NCBI RefSeq assembly: GCF_004349235.1
Contig: NZ_SMKY01000028.1
Span: forward strand, 1-54,068
Reading direction: 5' to 3'
DNA: 54,068 nucleotides
DNA from: Actinomadura darangshiensis
GTDB lineage: Bacteria; Actinomycetota; Actinomycetes; Streptosporangiales; Streptosporangiaceae
Of this stretch, positions 31,867 to 39,995 are shown piece by piece; position 1 is the first letter of the stretch, and each line of letters begins with the position of its first letter. The notes under the pieces were generated by a model. The model did not search any database and was not told where the DNA came from. It saw nothing but the letters and a program-made list of their open reading frames with translations. The translations under genes and the position numbers were made by a program.

Positions 31867-32933
31867 AGATCATCTCCGAGCGGGACGAGCTGACCCCGTC
31901 CTGGCTCGGCGACGCCCTCTCCGGGCGGGTCGACGCCGTCGACGTGCGGCCCATCGGCACCGGGCAGATCGGGTCGTGCTACCGGCTGACCCTGACCGGC
32001 AGCGGCGTCCCCGCCCGGCTGGTGGCCAAGCTGCCCGCGGCCGATCCGGCCGCCCGCCCCCTGCTCGGCGGCGTCTACCGCACCGAGGTCCTCTTCTACC
32101 GCGAGATCGCCGGGACCGTCACCATCCCCACGCCGCGATGCCACCACGCCGCGATCGACGCCGACGCCTCCGCGTTCGTGCTCCTCCTGGAGGACCTGCA
32201 CCCGGCGGTCCAAGGCGACCAGCTCGCCGGATGCACGTACGCGCAGGCCCGCGAGTGCGTGCTCGGGCTCGCCGGCCTGCACGGCCCGCGCTGGTGCGAT
32301 CCGGCCCTCCTGTACATCGACGGGCTGCACCACAACACGGCCGCCGACGCGTCCGGTCTCCAGGAGGTCTACGGTCCCGCGGTCGAGACGTTCATCGGCC
32401 GCTTCTCCGGCCGGCTCAGCACGGCGGACCAGCACACCCTGCGCCGCACCGCCGACGGCATCGGCGACTGGCTGCTGGACCGTGCGGGGCGCTTCGGCCT
32501 CGTGCACGGCGACTACCGCCTCGACAACCTGCTCTTCCGGCCGGACGGCACCGGCGGCTCGACCACCGGCGACTCGACCACCGGCGACTCGACCACCGGC
32601 GGCGCGACCGCCGTCGACTGGCAGACGCTCAGCGTCGGGCTGCCCGCGCGCGACCTGTCCTACTTCCTCGCCACCAGCCTGCCCGTCGCGGACCGCCGCG
32701 CCGGAGAGCGGAGCCTGGTCGGCGCCTACCACGAGGCGCTCGTCGCCGAAGGGGTCGGTGACTACCCCCTTGAGCTGTGCTGGGACGACTACCGCTTCGC
32801 TCTGCTGCAGGGTCCGCTCATCACGGTCCTGGGGTGCGCCTACGGCGCCCCGAGCGAGCGCGGCGACGCCATGTTCCTGGCGATGGCATCCCGTGCGTGC
32901 ACGGCGATCCGGGACCTTGACGTCCTCGCTTAG
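31863..32933 (+). CDS. Phosphotransferase-family (ecdysteroid kinase/APH-like) protein
   Basis: 356 aa small-molecule kinase fold. GTGQIGSCYRLTLTG (glycine-rich loop equivalent), FVLLLEDLHPA hinge, catalytic loop VHGDYRLDNLLF (HGDxxxDN) and metal-binding Asp in TAVDWQTLSVG, followed by ARDLSYFL. Between the catalytic loop and the metal Asp is a threonine/serine-rich insert encoded by three 15-bp repeats. Partner of the LLM enzyme. Actinobacterial relatives are often found with lipid/CoA genes, but the substrate is unknown. Confidence 0.87.
   Translation: MKIISERDELTPSWLGDALSGRVDAVDVRPIGTGQIGSCYRLTLTGSGVPARLVAKLPAADPAARPLLGGVYRTEVLFYREIAGTVTIPTPRCHHAAIDADASAFVLLLEDLHPAVQGDQLAGCTYAQARECVLGLAGLHGPRWCDPALLYIDGLHHNTAADASGLQEVYGPAVETFIGRFSGRLSTADQHTLRRTADGIGDWLLDRAGRFGLVHGDYRLDNLLFRPDGTGGSTTGDSTTGDSTTGGATAVDWQTLSVGLPARDLSYFLATSLPVADRRAGERSLVGAYHEALVAEGVGDYPLELCWDDYRFALLQGPLITVLGCAYGAPSERGDAMFLAMASRACTAIRDLDVLA
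32556..32600 (+). repeat. Three in-frame 15-bp tandem repeats
   Basis: Unit GACTCGACCACCGGC at 32571-32585 and 32586-32600; the first copy (32556-32570) differs by one base. Encodes (G/D)STTG three times within the phosphotransferase. The in-frame unit length means copy changes would not break the gene. Confidence 0.9.
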
Positions 32934-33043
32934 CGCGATGCCTCGTGCGTGCTTCGTGCGTTGCCCGGGGCATTACGGGACGCGGGACCGAATCGTGATC
33001 GGTAGTCCGGATGGAGCGGTCCGAGAGGCGGATCGGGCACCGT

Positions 33044-33064
33044 AGGGTGGCGGATAAGTGATCA
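33044..33064 (+). promoter_or_regulatory. Box shared by the two PF04672 methyltransferase genes (copy 1)
   Basis: AGGGTG, then GGATAA two bases later, then a TGATC, 25-45 bp upstream of the methyltransferase GTG. The same order and near-identical bases recur at 37133-37155. It is probably a promoter element, with GGATAA in a -10-like position. Confidence 0.5.
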
Positions 33065-33089
33065 ATGTGGCGGCCGGTGAGGAGACACG

Positions 33090-33893
33090 GTGGCGGACGA
33101 GCGGCCCGGGCCGGGCGGATTCGACCCGAGGGTGCCGAACATTGCCCGGATGTACGACTACTACCTGGGCGGCAAGGACCACTACGAGGCCGACCGCGCC
33201 CGCGCCGAGGAGGCGAAGGCGGCGGACCCCACCCTGATCACCCTGATCAAGGAGAACCGGGCGTTCATGGGCCGCGCCGTCCGGTACATGGCCGAGCAGG
33301 GCGTCGAGCAGTTCCTCGACATCGGCACCGGGCTGCCGACCCAGCAGAACGTCCACCAGATCGCCCAGTCGGTGAACCCCGGCGCCCGCGTCGCCTACGT
33401 CGACTACGACGGCCAGGTCGTCGCGCACGGCCGCGCGATCCTCGCCGACTCGCCCGGCACCCGGATGGTCCAGGCCGACATCCGCCGCCCCCGCGAGATC
33501 CTGGAGCACCCCGAGATCACGCAGCTGCTGGACTTCACCAAGCCGGTGGCGCTGATGACGATCGCGACCCTGCACTTCATCCCGGACGAGGACGACCCGC
33601 CCGGCATCATGGCCGAGCTGCGCGACGCGCTCGTCCCGGGCAGCCACATGGCGATCACCCACGCCTCCGCCGACGGCGTCCCCGACATCGTCGCCAAGGT
33701 CGTGGAGGTCTACAAGAAGACGAACGCGCCCGGCACCGCACGCGACCGCGACCAGGTGACGGGCCTGTTCGGCGACTTCACGCTGCTCGACCCCGGCCTG
33801 GTCTGGGCGCCGCTGTGGCGTCCGGAACGTCCGGTCAGCATGGAGGAGGCACTGCCGATCTGGTTCTACGCCGGTGTCGGCCGCAAACTCTAA
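33090..33893 (+). CDS. S-adenosyl methyltransferase, PF04672 (DUF574) family, copy 1
   Basis: 267 aa. Family hallmarks: FDPRVPNIARMYDYYLGGKD, NRAFMGRAVRYMAEQGVEQF, SAM-binding LDIGTGLPTQQNVH, VAYVDYDGQVVAH and LLDFTKPVALMTIATLHFIP. Actinobacterial genomes carry many copies; substrates are largely unknown. GTG start at 33090 with GGTGAGGAG just upstream. A paralogue lies 3.3 kb away at 37197. Short intergenic regions on both sides suggest a monocistronic unit. Confidence 0.92.
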   Translation: MADERPGPGGFDPRVPNIARMYDYYLGGKDHYEADRARAEEAKAADPTLITLIKENRAFMGRAVRYMAEQGVEQFLDIGTGLPTQQNVHQIAQSVNPGARVAYVDYDGQVVAHGRAILADSPGTRMVQADIRRPREILEHPEITQLLDFTKPVALMTIATLHFIPDEDDPPGIMAELRDALVPGSHMAITHASADGVPDIVAKVVEVYKKTNAPGTARDRDQVTGLFGDFTLLDPGLVWAPLWRPERPVSMEEALPIWFYAGVGRKL

Positions 33894-33942
33894 GGTGTGC
33901 ACCCCGCTCCCATGACCAGCCGACTGGACGAGAGAGGGCGAC

Positions 33943-35460
33943 ATGCGGGCAGAGACGGTCGGAGTGGCACTTGAGCACGCGGCGGGCCGGGGCAAGGCGT
34001 TCTTGTACGACGGCGAAGGCACCGTCACCTACGCCGAGTTCGACGAACTGACCGACCGGGTCGCCGGGGGCCTGCTGGCGCGCGGCATCACCCGCGGAGA
34101 CCGGATCGGGCTTCTCGGACTCAACACCCCGCAATGGCTGGCGGCGTTCTTCGGAGCGGCCCGGATCGGTGCTGTCGCCGTCCCGCTGAACGTCCGCTAC
34201 CGGGAGCGGGAACTGTCGCACATGCTCGGGCAGAGCGGCGCCCGCATGGTCATCAGCCTGGGCGCCGTTCCCGACTTCGACTTCGCCGCGTTCTACGAGT
34301 CCTTCGGGATCCCCGCCGTGCCGTTCGGCGCGGGCTTCGACGAGCTGACCGCCGACCTGCCCGACGCGGTGGCTTTGGCGGCGGCTCGCGGCGCGGTGTC
34401 GTCGTCCGACCCGCTCATGATCCTCTACACGTCCGGGACGACGGGACGCCCCAAGGGCGCGGTCATCACGCACGGCAGCATCCTCGCCTCGGCTTACGCG
34501 CAGGCCGACCACTTCGCGATGTCCGAAGGCGACGTCCAGCTGGGCCACCTTCCGCTCAACCATGTCGGCGGCATCACCTGCACCGTCATGGCGTCCCTGG
34601 TCAGCGGCGGCTCCGTCGCGCTGCTCCCCGCGTTCTCCCCGGAAGCCGCACTGCGCGCCATCGAGCGCCACCGGGTGACGTACCTCGGCGCGGTCCCGAC
34701 GATGTACGTGCTGATGCTCGGCCGCCCGGATCTCGCCGACCACGACGTCTCGTCCGTCCGGCTCTGCATCGCGGGCGGCTCCAACGTGGAACCGGCCCTG
34801 GCCGACGCCGTTCGCCGCGCCTTTCCCGGCGCGCCGCTTTACGGCCTCTACGGCCTTTCGGAATCGTCGGGCGCCTGCGTACTGTCCCCGGTGGACGACG
34901 ACCCGGAAACGGTCTCCCGCACCCTCGGCGCCATCATCGGCGATTTCGAGGCCCGGGTCGTCGACCAGGAAGGCGATGCCCTTCCCTCCGGAGAAGGCGG
35001 CGAACTCCAGATTCGCGGCGCCTGCGTCACCGCCGGTTACTGGGATATGCCGGACGAGACCGCCGAGGTCTTTCTCCCCGGCGGCTGGCTCGCCACCGGC
35101 GACATGGTCGCCATGGAACCGGACGGCCATCTCGTCCTGCGCGGCCGCAAGAAGGAGATGTACATCCAGGGCGGATTCAACGTCTACCCGGTGGAGATCG
35201 AGAACGTCCTGACCGCGCATCCGAAGGTGGCGATGGCCGCCGGGATCGGCGTCCCCGACCGTGTGCTCGGCGAGGTGGGCCGCTTCTACATCGTCCCGCG
35301 CCAGGACACCGAACCGCCCACCCCGGAGGAACTGACCGCCTACTGCCGCGACCGCTTGGCCGACTACAAGGTCCCGCGCGAGTTCGTCATCACCCCGGAC
35401 GTCCCGCTGACCCCCGTCGGCAAGATCCACAAAGCCCTTCTGAAGGAACGCGACTCCTGA
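33943..35460 (+). CDS. AMP-binding acyl-CoA synthetase (fatty-acid CoA ligase-like)
   Basis: 505 aa adenylate-forming enzyme. P-loop MILYTSGTTGRPKGAVITHG, YGLYGLSESSGACVL (A5), WLATGDMV (A7), GRKKEMYIQGGFNVYPVEIE (A8), and catalytic Lys in LTPVGKIHKALL (A10). The substrate is a carboxylic acid, length not predictable. Preceded by GAGAGAGGG. 49 bp downstream of methyltransferase copy 1; convergent with the oxidoreductase gene. Confidence 0.92.
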   Translation: MRAETVGVALEHAAGRGKAFLYDGEGTVTYAEFDELTDRVAGGLLARGITRGDRIGLLGLNTPQWLAAFFGAARIGAVAVPLNVRYRERELSHMLGQSGARMVISLGAVPDFDFAAFYESFGIPAVPFGAGFDELTADLPDAVALAAARGAVSSSDPLMILYTSGTTGRPKGAVITHGSILASAYAQADHFAMSEGDVQLGHLPLNHVGGITCTVMASLVSGGSVALLPAFSPEAALRAIERHRVTYLGAVPTMYVLMLGRPDLADHDVSSVRLCIAGGSNVEPALADAVRRAFPGAPLYGLYGLSESSGACVLSPVDDDPETVSRTLGAIIGDFEARVVDQEGDALPSGEGGELQIRGACVTAGYWDMPDETAEVFLPGGWLATGDMVAMEPDGHLVLRGRKKEMYIQGGFNVYPVEIENVLTAHPKVAMAAGIGVPDRVLGEVGRFYIVPRQDTEPPTPEELTAYCRDRLADYKVPREFVITPDVPLTPVGKIHKALLKERDS

Positions 35461-35473
35461 CGGCCGGGCCCGG

Positions 35474-36424
35474 TCAGTTCAGCAGGACGATCTTTCCGCG
35501 GGCGTGGCGGGTCTCGCTCAGCCCGTGCGCCGCCGCGGCCTCGCCGAGCGTGAACGCCGCCGCGACCGGCATCCGCAGCCTGCCCTGCCCGGCGAGCTCG
35601 ACCGCGATGCCGAGGCCGTGGACCGCGAGCGGGTCGGCCGCGGCCCCGACCGCCGCGCCCGTCTCGTCGGCGGGCGCCCCGTGCGACATGTGGACGCCGT
35701 GGGACGCAGCGCTGAAGTCGGCGATCGTCACCACGCGCGCCGGGTCCCCGGCGATGGCGATCAGGTCCGGCAGTGCCCCTTCGGCGCAGTCGAACACCGC
35801 GTCCACCCCGGCCGGCGCCAGCGCGCGGACCCGTCCGGGCAGCCCCGTCCCGTACGTCGTCGGCTCCGCGCCGAGGGACCGCAGGAAGTCGTGGTTGTGT
35901 TCACTGGCCGTCCCGATGACGGTCGCGCCGCGCGCAGCCGCCATCTGGACCGCGGTCGTCCCCACGCCGCCGGCCGCGCCCTGCACCAGCACGGTGTTCC
36001 CGGCGCCGACCTTCAGCAGGTCGAGTACCCGGGTGGACGTCTCGACGGCGCCCGCCGCGCCACCGGCCTCCGCCCAGCTCCACGCGGCCGGTTTGGGCGC
36101 CCAGGCGGTCAGCACGGCGTAGTCGGCGTTCGCGCCGCGCCTGGTCGAGGCGGTCATGCCGAACACCTCGTCGCCGGCAGTGGCGCCAGTGACTCCGTCG
36201 CCGACCTCGTCGACCACGCCCGCGGCGTCGAACCCCGTCCGGTACGGGAAGGCGACGGGCACCACGTCCCGCAGGCTCCCGGAGCGGACGCGGACCTCTC
36301 CCGGCGAGACCCCCGACGCCCGTACGGCGATGCGGACCTCTCCCGGCCCGGCGTGCGGCGCCTCGATCTCGGTCAGGTGCAGCACGCCGGCCGGCCCGTA
36401 CTCGGTGAACTGAACAGCTCTCAT
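35474..36424 (-). CDS. NADP-dependent quinone-oxidoreductase-like protein (MDR family, zinc-free)
   Basis: 316 aa. MRAVQFTEYGPAGVLHLTEI start, the MDR fold without the zinc cysteines, and cofactor motif VLVQGAAGGVGTTAVQMAAA. The Q-x-AxGGVG motif is typical of NADPH:quinone reductases. ATG at 36424 fits the standard start. Divergent from a TetR gene with only 49 bp between starts, so likely its target. Confidence 0.9.
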   Translation of the reverse strand: MRAVQFTEYGPAGVLHLTEIEAPHAGPGEVRIAVRASGVSPGEVRVRSGSLRDVVPVAFPYRTGFDAAGVVDEVGDGVTGATAGDEVFGMTASTRRGANADYAVLTAWAPKPAAWSWAEAGGAAGAVETSTRVLDLLKVGAGNTVLVQGAAGGVGTTAVQMAAARGATVIGTASEHNHDFLRSLGAEPTTYGTGLPGRVRALAPAGVDAVFDCAEGALPDLIAIAGDPARVVTIADFSAASHGVHMSHGAPADETGAAVGAAADPLAVHGLGIAVELAGQGRLRMPVAAAFTLGEAAAAHGLSETRHARGKIVLLN

Positions 36425-36440
36425 GCCGTGGACGCTAGAG

Positions 36441-36460
36441 GCTCGCCTGCTCAGGCTGGC
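36441..36460. promoter_or_regulatory. Likely TetR operator
   Basis: GCCTG-CT-CAGGC (36445-36456), extending imperfectly to GCTCGCCTG/CAGGCTGGC over 36441-36460, in the short space between the divergent oxidoreductase and TetR genes. Confidence 0.5.
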
Positions 36461-36473
36461 TAAAGTGAGAACG

Positions 36474-37094
36474 GTGACCGCCCAAGTGGGAACGAAGCTG
36501 CGTTCGGACGCCCGCGACAACCGCATGCGCATCGTCGCGGCCGCCCACCTGGCCTTCGCCACCGGCGGCGCGGACGTGCCGATCCGGGAGATCGCCCGGC
36601 GCGCGGAGGTGGGCGTCGCGACCGTCTACCGGCACTTCCCGTCCAAGGAGGCGCTGTTCACCGAGGCGTTCGCCGAGCAGATGGCGACCTGCTCGGCGGT
36701 CGTCCAGGAGGGGCTGGCGGAGCCCGATCCGTGGCGCGGGTTCTGCCTGGTGATCGAGAAGCTCCTGGAGATGCACGCGCGCGACCAGGGGTTCCGCGCC
36801 TACATCGAGCACCTGCCCCAGACGGCCGACCTCGCCGCCGACCGCGACCGCGCGCTGCGCATGCTGCTGGAACTCGTCCGGCGCGCGAAGGAGGCGGGCG
36901 GCCTGCGGCCGGAGATCGTGGTGGAGGACATCGCCCTCGCGATGATGGCGAACGACGGCATCCGGGCCGAGTCGCCCGAGATGCGGGCCGCGGCGTCGCG
37001 GCGCCTCGCGGCCCTCATGATCCAGTCGTTCCGCGCGACCCCCGTCCCGAGCCCGCTGCCCCCGGCGGTCCGCCTGCCCCTGTCCGCCGGATAG
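36474..37094 (+). CDS. TetR-family transcriptional regulator
   Basis: 206 aa from the GTG at 36474 (TAQVGTKLRSDARDNRMRIV). TetR HTH: DVPIREIARRAEVGVATVYR then HFPSKEALFTEAF. An upstream in-frame ATG at 36423 would overlap the divergent gene's start and the operator, so I prefer the GTG. Ligand domain is standard TetR_C. Probably represses itself and the adjacent oxidoreductase. Confidence 0.87.
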   Translation: MTAQVGTKLRSDARDNRMRIVAAAHLAFATGGADVPIREIARRAEVGVATVYRHFPSKEALFTEAFAEQMATCSAVVQEGLAEPDPWRGFCLVIEKLLEMHARDQGFRAYIEHLPQTADLAADRDRALRMLLELVRRAKEAGGLRPEIVVEDIALAMMANDGIRAESPEMRAAASRRLAALMIQSFRATPVPSPLPPAVRLPLSAG

Positions 37095-37132
37095 GGCTCG
37101 GCCGGGTCCCCGGAAAAGGAGGAGGGCGCTCC

Positions 37133-37155
37133 AGGGTGCGGGATAACATGATCGG
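37133..37155 (+). promoter_or_regulatory. Box shared by the two PF04672 methyltransferase genes (copy 2)
   Basis: AGGGTG, GGATAA two bases later, then TGATC, matching 33044-33064 upstream of the paralogue. Located 40-64 bp before the GTG at 37197. Confidence 0.5.
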
Positions 37156-37196
37156 TACGGCAGGGGTTCGATGACACGAAAGCGAGCTGGGTTCTG

Positions 37197-38048
37197 GTGG
37201 CGAATTCCGGAACGGGGGAGTGGCCGGGCGATCACGCACCGTCCCTGGATTTGCGAACGGACGTCCCGCACTCGGCGCGCATGTACGACTACTACCTCGG
37301 CGGCAAGGACAATTTCTCGGCCGACCGGGATGCGGCCGCCAAGGCGCTGGAAATCTTCCCTGATATCGCCGTCGCCGCCCAGGCCAACCGCCGTTTCCTG
37401 GGACGCGCAGTACGGTTCGCCGCCGGCCTGGGCATACGCCAGTACCTGGACATCGGCACGGGAATCCCGGCCGCCGACAACACTCATGAGGTCGCCCAAG
37501 CGGTGGCCCCCGACTCGCGCGTCGTCTACGTCGACAACGACCCGATCGTCCTGACGCACGCGCGCGCTCTGCTCGCCGGCACCGCGGAGGGCCGCACCGC
37601 CTACCTGGACGCCGATTTCCGCGACCACGAGAAGATCCTCTCCGCGCCCGAAACGGCCGAACTCCTCGACTTCACGCAACCGGTCGCCCTGCTCACCGTG
37701 GCGCTGCTGCACTTCGTCCCGGACGCCGACGGGCCGGGAGATCTCCTGGAGCGCTACAAGGCGCCCCTGCCGCCCGGCAGCGTGATGATCTTCTCGCAGG
37801 CCACCGCCGACCTGGTCTCCGACCCGGACCAGTCCCGCGCCGTGGTGAGCAGCTACACCGCCTCCGGCGTGAACCTGACCGTCCGCTCCCGCGACCGGAT
37901 CGAAGAGTTCTTCACCGGCTGGGACCTGGTCGACCCGGGCGTCGCCCCGGTGACCGAATGGCGCCAGGACGGCGACCCCAAGGACGCCGCCCTGACCCCC
38001 GCCCAAGCCGGCGCCTTCGGCGGTGTGGCCGTCAAACCCGCCCGCTGA
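37197..38048 (+). CDS. S-adenosyl methyltransferase, PF04672 (DUF574) family, copy 2
   Basis: 283 aa: VPHSARMYDYYLGGKDNFSA, NRRFLGRAVRFAAGLGIRQY, LDIGTGIPAADNTH, VVYVDNDPIVLTHA, LLDFTQPVALLTVALLHFVP. Clearly paralogous to the 33090 gene but diverged, so an old duplication or separate acquisition. Ends with a short PAQAGAFGGVAVKPAR tail. Its 3' end overlaps the convergent flavoprotein gene by 17 bp. Confidence 0.92.
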   Translation: MANSGTGEWPGDHAPSLDLRTDVPHSARMYDYYLGGKDNFSADRDAAAKALEIFPDIAVAAQANRRFLGRAVRFAAGLGIRQYLDIGTGIPAADNTHEVAQAVAPDSRVVYVDNDPIVLTHARALLAGTAEGRTAYLDADFRDHEKILSAPETAELLDFTQPVALLTVALLHFVPDADGPGDLLERYKAPLPPGSVMIFSQATADLVSDPDQSRAVVSSYTASGVNLTVRSRDRIEEFFTGWDLVDPGVAPVTEWRQDGDPKDAALTPAQAGAFGGVAVKPAR

Positions 38049-39351
38049 GCACCGGGTAGTTCGCGCGGAACACGTTGTGCGGGTCGCGGGCCCGCTTGAT
38101 CTCCCGCAGCCGCGCGAGCGCGCTGCCGGAGAAGGACTTCGCCGCTGTTTCACCGGGGGACAGCACGGTGTACGGCTTGCGGCCGCTGATGTAGGCCGCC
38201 AGGTCGGCCACGACGTCGGCCTGCTTGGCGCGCGTCGCATCGGCCGTGTGCGGCAGGCCGAGACCCAGCAGGCTGAGCAGGTACGGCTCGGCCACCGTGC
38301 CGCTCGCACCGGCCCCGCCGCCCGGCTCGGCGAGCGCCCCGCCCAGGTGCCGGATCTGCACGTTGATGAGCGGTTCGACCGGCTTGGCCAGCAGGAGCTC
38401 CACCGCGTCCGCGTCCAGGCCGGTGAGCAGCTCCGCGCGAGCGATGGACGGGACCGGATCGGTTGGCTCGGCGGTGATGTCACCCAGGTCGGCGACCGGG
38501 ACGACGCCGCGGCTGTCGGAGATGGGGTCCCCGATCTTGTCGATGCGCGCCAGCAGGGCCTCCCCCTGAGCCGCCTCACCCAGGTAGGCCAGATCCAGTG
38601 TCACCATCGGGGGCGCGCCGGGTGGCTGGAACCGGTTGATCCAGACACTGAGTTCACGCGGCGCCTCGGCGGTGAGCTCCAGGAACGCGTCGTACACCTC
38701 GCTCGTCCGGTGCTCCGGCCAGATCACACGCCCGCCGTAGAGGACCGGCGCGGGATACAGCTCGAGTTCGAGGGCGGTCACCACCGCAAAGTCCCCGCCA
38801 CCGCCGCGCAGCGCCCAGAACAGCTCGGGATCGGACTCGGCGGTCACCCGGCGCGGCTCGCCATCGGCGTCCACGATGTCGATGGCCCGCACGCTGTCGG
38901 AGGCGAAGCCGTACTTGCGGCTGAACCAGCCGACCCCACCGCCCAGGGTGTAGCCGGTCACGCTGACCCCCGGCGCGCTGCCGGACAGGCCGGTCAGACC
39001 CAGCGGTCCGGCCGCCGCCAGCAACCGCCCCCACTTCACGCCCGCACCCACGCGGGCCACGCGCTCCTCCGCGCGTACCTCCACCTCGTTCAGCAGGCCG
39101 GTGCGCAGCAGGATCAGGCCCTCCACATCACCCGAGGCGCCATGCCCGCTCGGCTGCGCGGTCACCGTCAGACCCGCCCGCCGCGCGTAACGCACGAGCG
39201 CCGCCACGTCATCGGCGTCCGCGGCCTCCGCCACGGCCGCCACCGGCTGCCTGACGGTCAGATTCCACGCGCCGGCCGCCTGTTCGAAGCCGTCGTCATC
39301 TGCCAGGAGCACGCGCCCTTTGAGGACTCCGCGCAGATCGTTGATCGTCAT
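38032..39351 (-). CDS. FAD-binding oxidoreductase (BBE-like)
   Basis: 439 aa flavoprotein of the PCMH/berberine-bridge class. FAD domain: VRQPVAAVAEAADADDVAAL, VTAQPSGHGASGDVEGLILL (His available for covalent FAD), and GVSVTGYTLGGGVGWFSRKY. C-terminal BBE segment ends DPHNVFRANYPVLSGRV. A Cys for bicovalent attachment is not evident. Such enzymes oxidise sugars or secondary metabolites. Same strand as the DUF4267 gene 81 bp upstream and next to a SARP gene, suggesting a small SARP-linked unit. Confidence 0.9.
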   Translation of the reverse strand: MTINDLRGVLKGRVLLADDDGFEQAAGAWNLTVRQPVAAVAEAADADDVAALVRYARRAGLTVTAQPSGHGASGDVEGLILLRTGLLNEVEVRAEERVARVGAGVKWGRLLAAAGPLGLTGLSGSAPGVSVTGYTLGGGVGWFSRKYGFASDSVRAIDIVDADGEPRRVTAESDPELFWALRGGGGDFAVVTALELELYPAPVLYGGRVIWPEHRTSEVYDAFLELTAEAPRELSVWINRFQPPGAPPMVTLDLAYLGEAAQGEALLARIDKIGDPISDSRGVVPVADLGDITAEPTDPVPSIARAELLTGLDADAVELLLAKPVEPLINVQIRHLGGALAEPGGGAGASGTVAEPYLLSLLGLGLPHTADATRAKQADVVADLAAYISGRKPYTVLSPGETAAKSFSGSALARLREIKRARDPHNVFRANYPVLSGRV

Positions 39352-39432
39352 TGTCGTCTCCTTTTCGAGTTCTCGGAAATTGCGAAGCGATGCCGTGCTT
39401 GCGCGGTTCGGCCCCTTCGGGGGGCGCAGACG

Positions 39433-39870
39433 TCAGGCGGGCTGTGCGACGGGCGCCGGGGCGGCGGCCTCCTGGGTTTTGCGGACCTTGCCGGTCTCGC
39501 GGAGGATCAGCAGACCGGTGGCCGCGATCAGCGCCGAGGTCAGGCCGTGGATCCCGAACGCGGTGGCCATGGAACCGTGGTGGGCCAGGACGGTGGTCAT
39601 GTCGCCGAGCGGGGCAATGGCCACCATCAGCAGAACCAAGCCCAGGGCGCGGCGGTGACCCGTCAGGAGCAGAATGCCCATGGCCAGGCCCATCGCGATT
39701 TCACGGCAGCCCTTCACGATGAGGAAGCCGCCGCCGTCGCCAGAGGGCCAGTCCGGCAGGCCGAAGCCCGGGGCGGACGTCTCGGGGGTCAGGACGAAGG
39801 ACAACCCCAGGTAGAGGCTGAACAGGACGACGGCGGCGGCCAGGACGGTGTTGACGTTCTTCAGCGACAC
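39433..39870 (-). CDS. DUF4267 membrane protein
   Basis: 145 aa with about four membrane helices: VLAAAVVLFSLYLGLSFVL, REIAMGLAMGILLLTGH, ALGLVLLMVAIAPLGDM, HGLTSALIAATGLLIL. The pattern GCREIAMGL...GHRRALG...P.GD is that of DUF4267. Function unknown. Divergent from the SARP gene across the repeat region at 39943-39986 and probably co-transcribed with the flavoprotein gene. Confidence 0.85.
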   Translation of the reverse strand: MSLKNVNTVLAAAVVLFSLYLGLSFVLTPETSAPGFGLPDWPSGDGGGFLIVKGCREIAMGLAMGILLLTGHRRALGLVLLMVAIAPLGDMTTVLAHHGSMATAFGIHGLTSALIAATGLLILRETGKVRKTQEAAAPAPVAQPA

Positions 39871-39942
39871 GGTTCTTCTCCTTATGACGCGAGCGGGGAC
39901 CGCTATTGGTCGGCTGCGATGTGTTCAGGCTGCTCCCGGGGG

Positions 39943-39986
39943 TTTGGAGGGGACTTGGAGCCGACTTGGAACAGGCCACGTACGAT
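39943..39986 (+). promoter_or_regulatory. SARP-type direct repeats plus -10 upstream of the SARP gene
   Basis: TTTGGA (39943), CTTGGA (39954) and CTTGGA (39965) repeat with an exact 11-bp period; the last two sit in GACTTGGA-GCC-GACTTGGA. A -10-like TACGAT follows at 39981-39986, 10 bp after the last repeat. SARPs bind such heptamer-type direct repeats, one per helical turn, close to the -10. Transcription would start at about 39993-39996, at or next to the ATG (39996), so the mRNA looks leaderless. Confidence 0.7.
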
Positions 39987-39995
39987 GTGCGGATC

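Noticed and set aside
32556..32600. Possible CRISPR-like repeat array
   Set aside because: The three 15-bp units are directly adjacent without spacers and lie in frame inside a kinase gene.
36435..38579. A 714-codon minus-strand frame spanning the TetR and second methyltransferase genes
   Set aside because: It runs antisense to two genes with clear family motifs and shows only low-complexity basic sequence.
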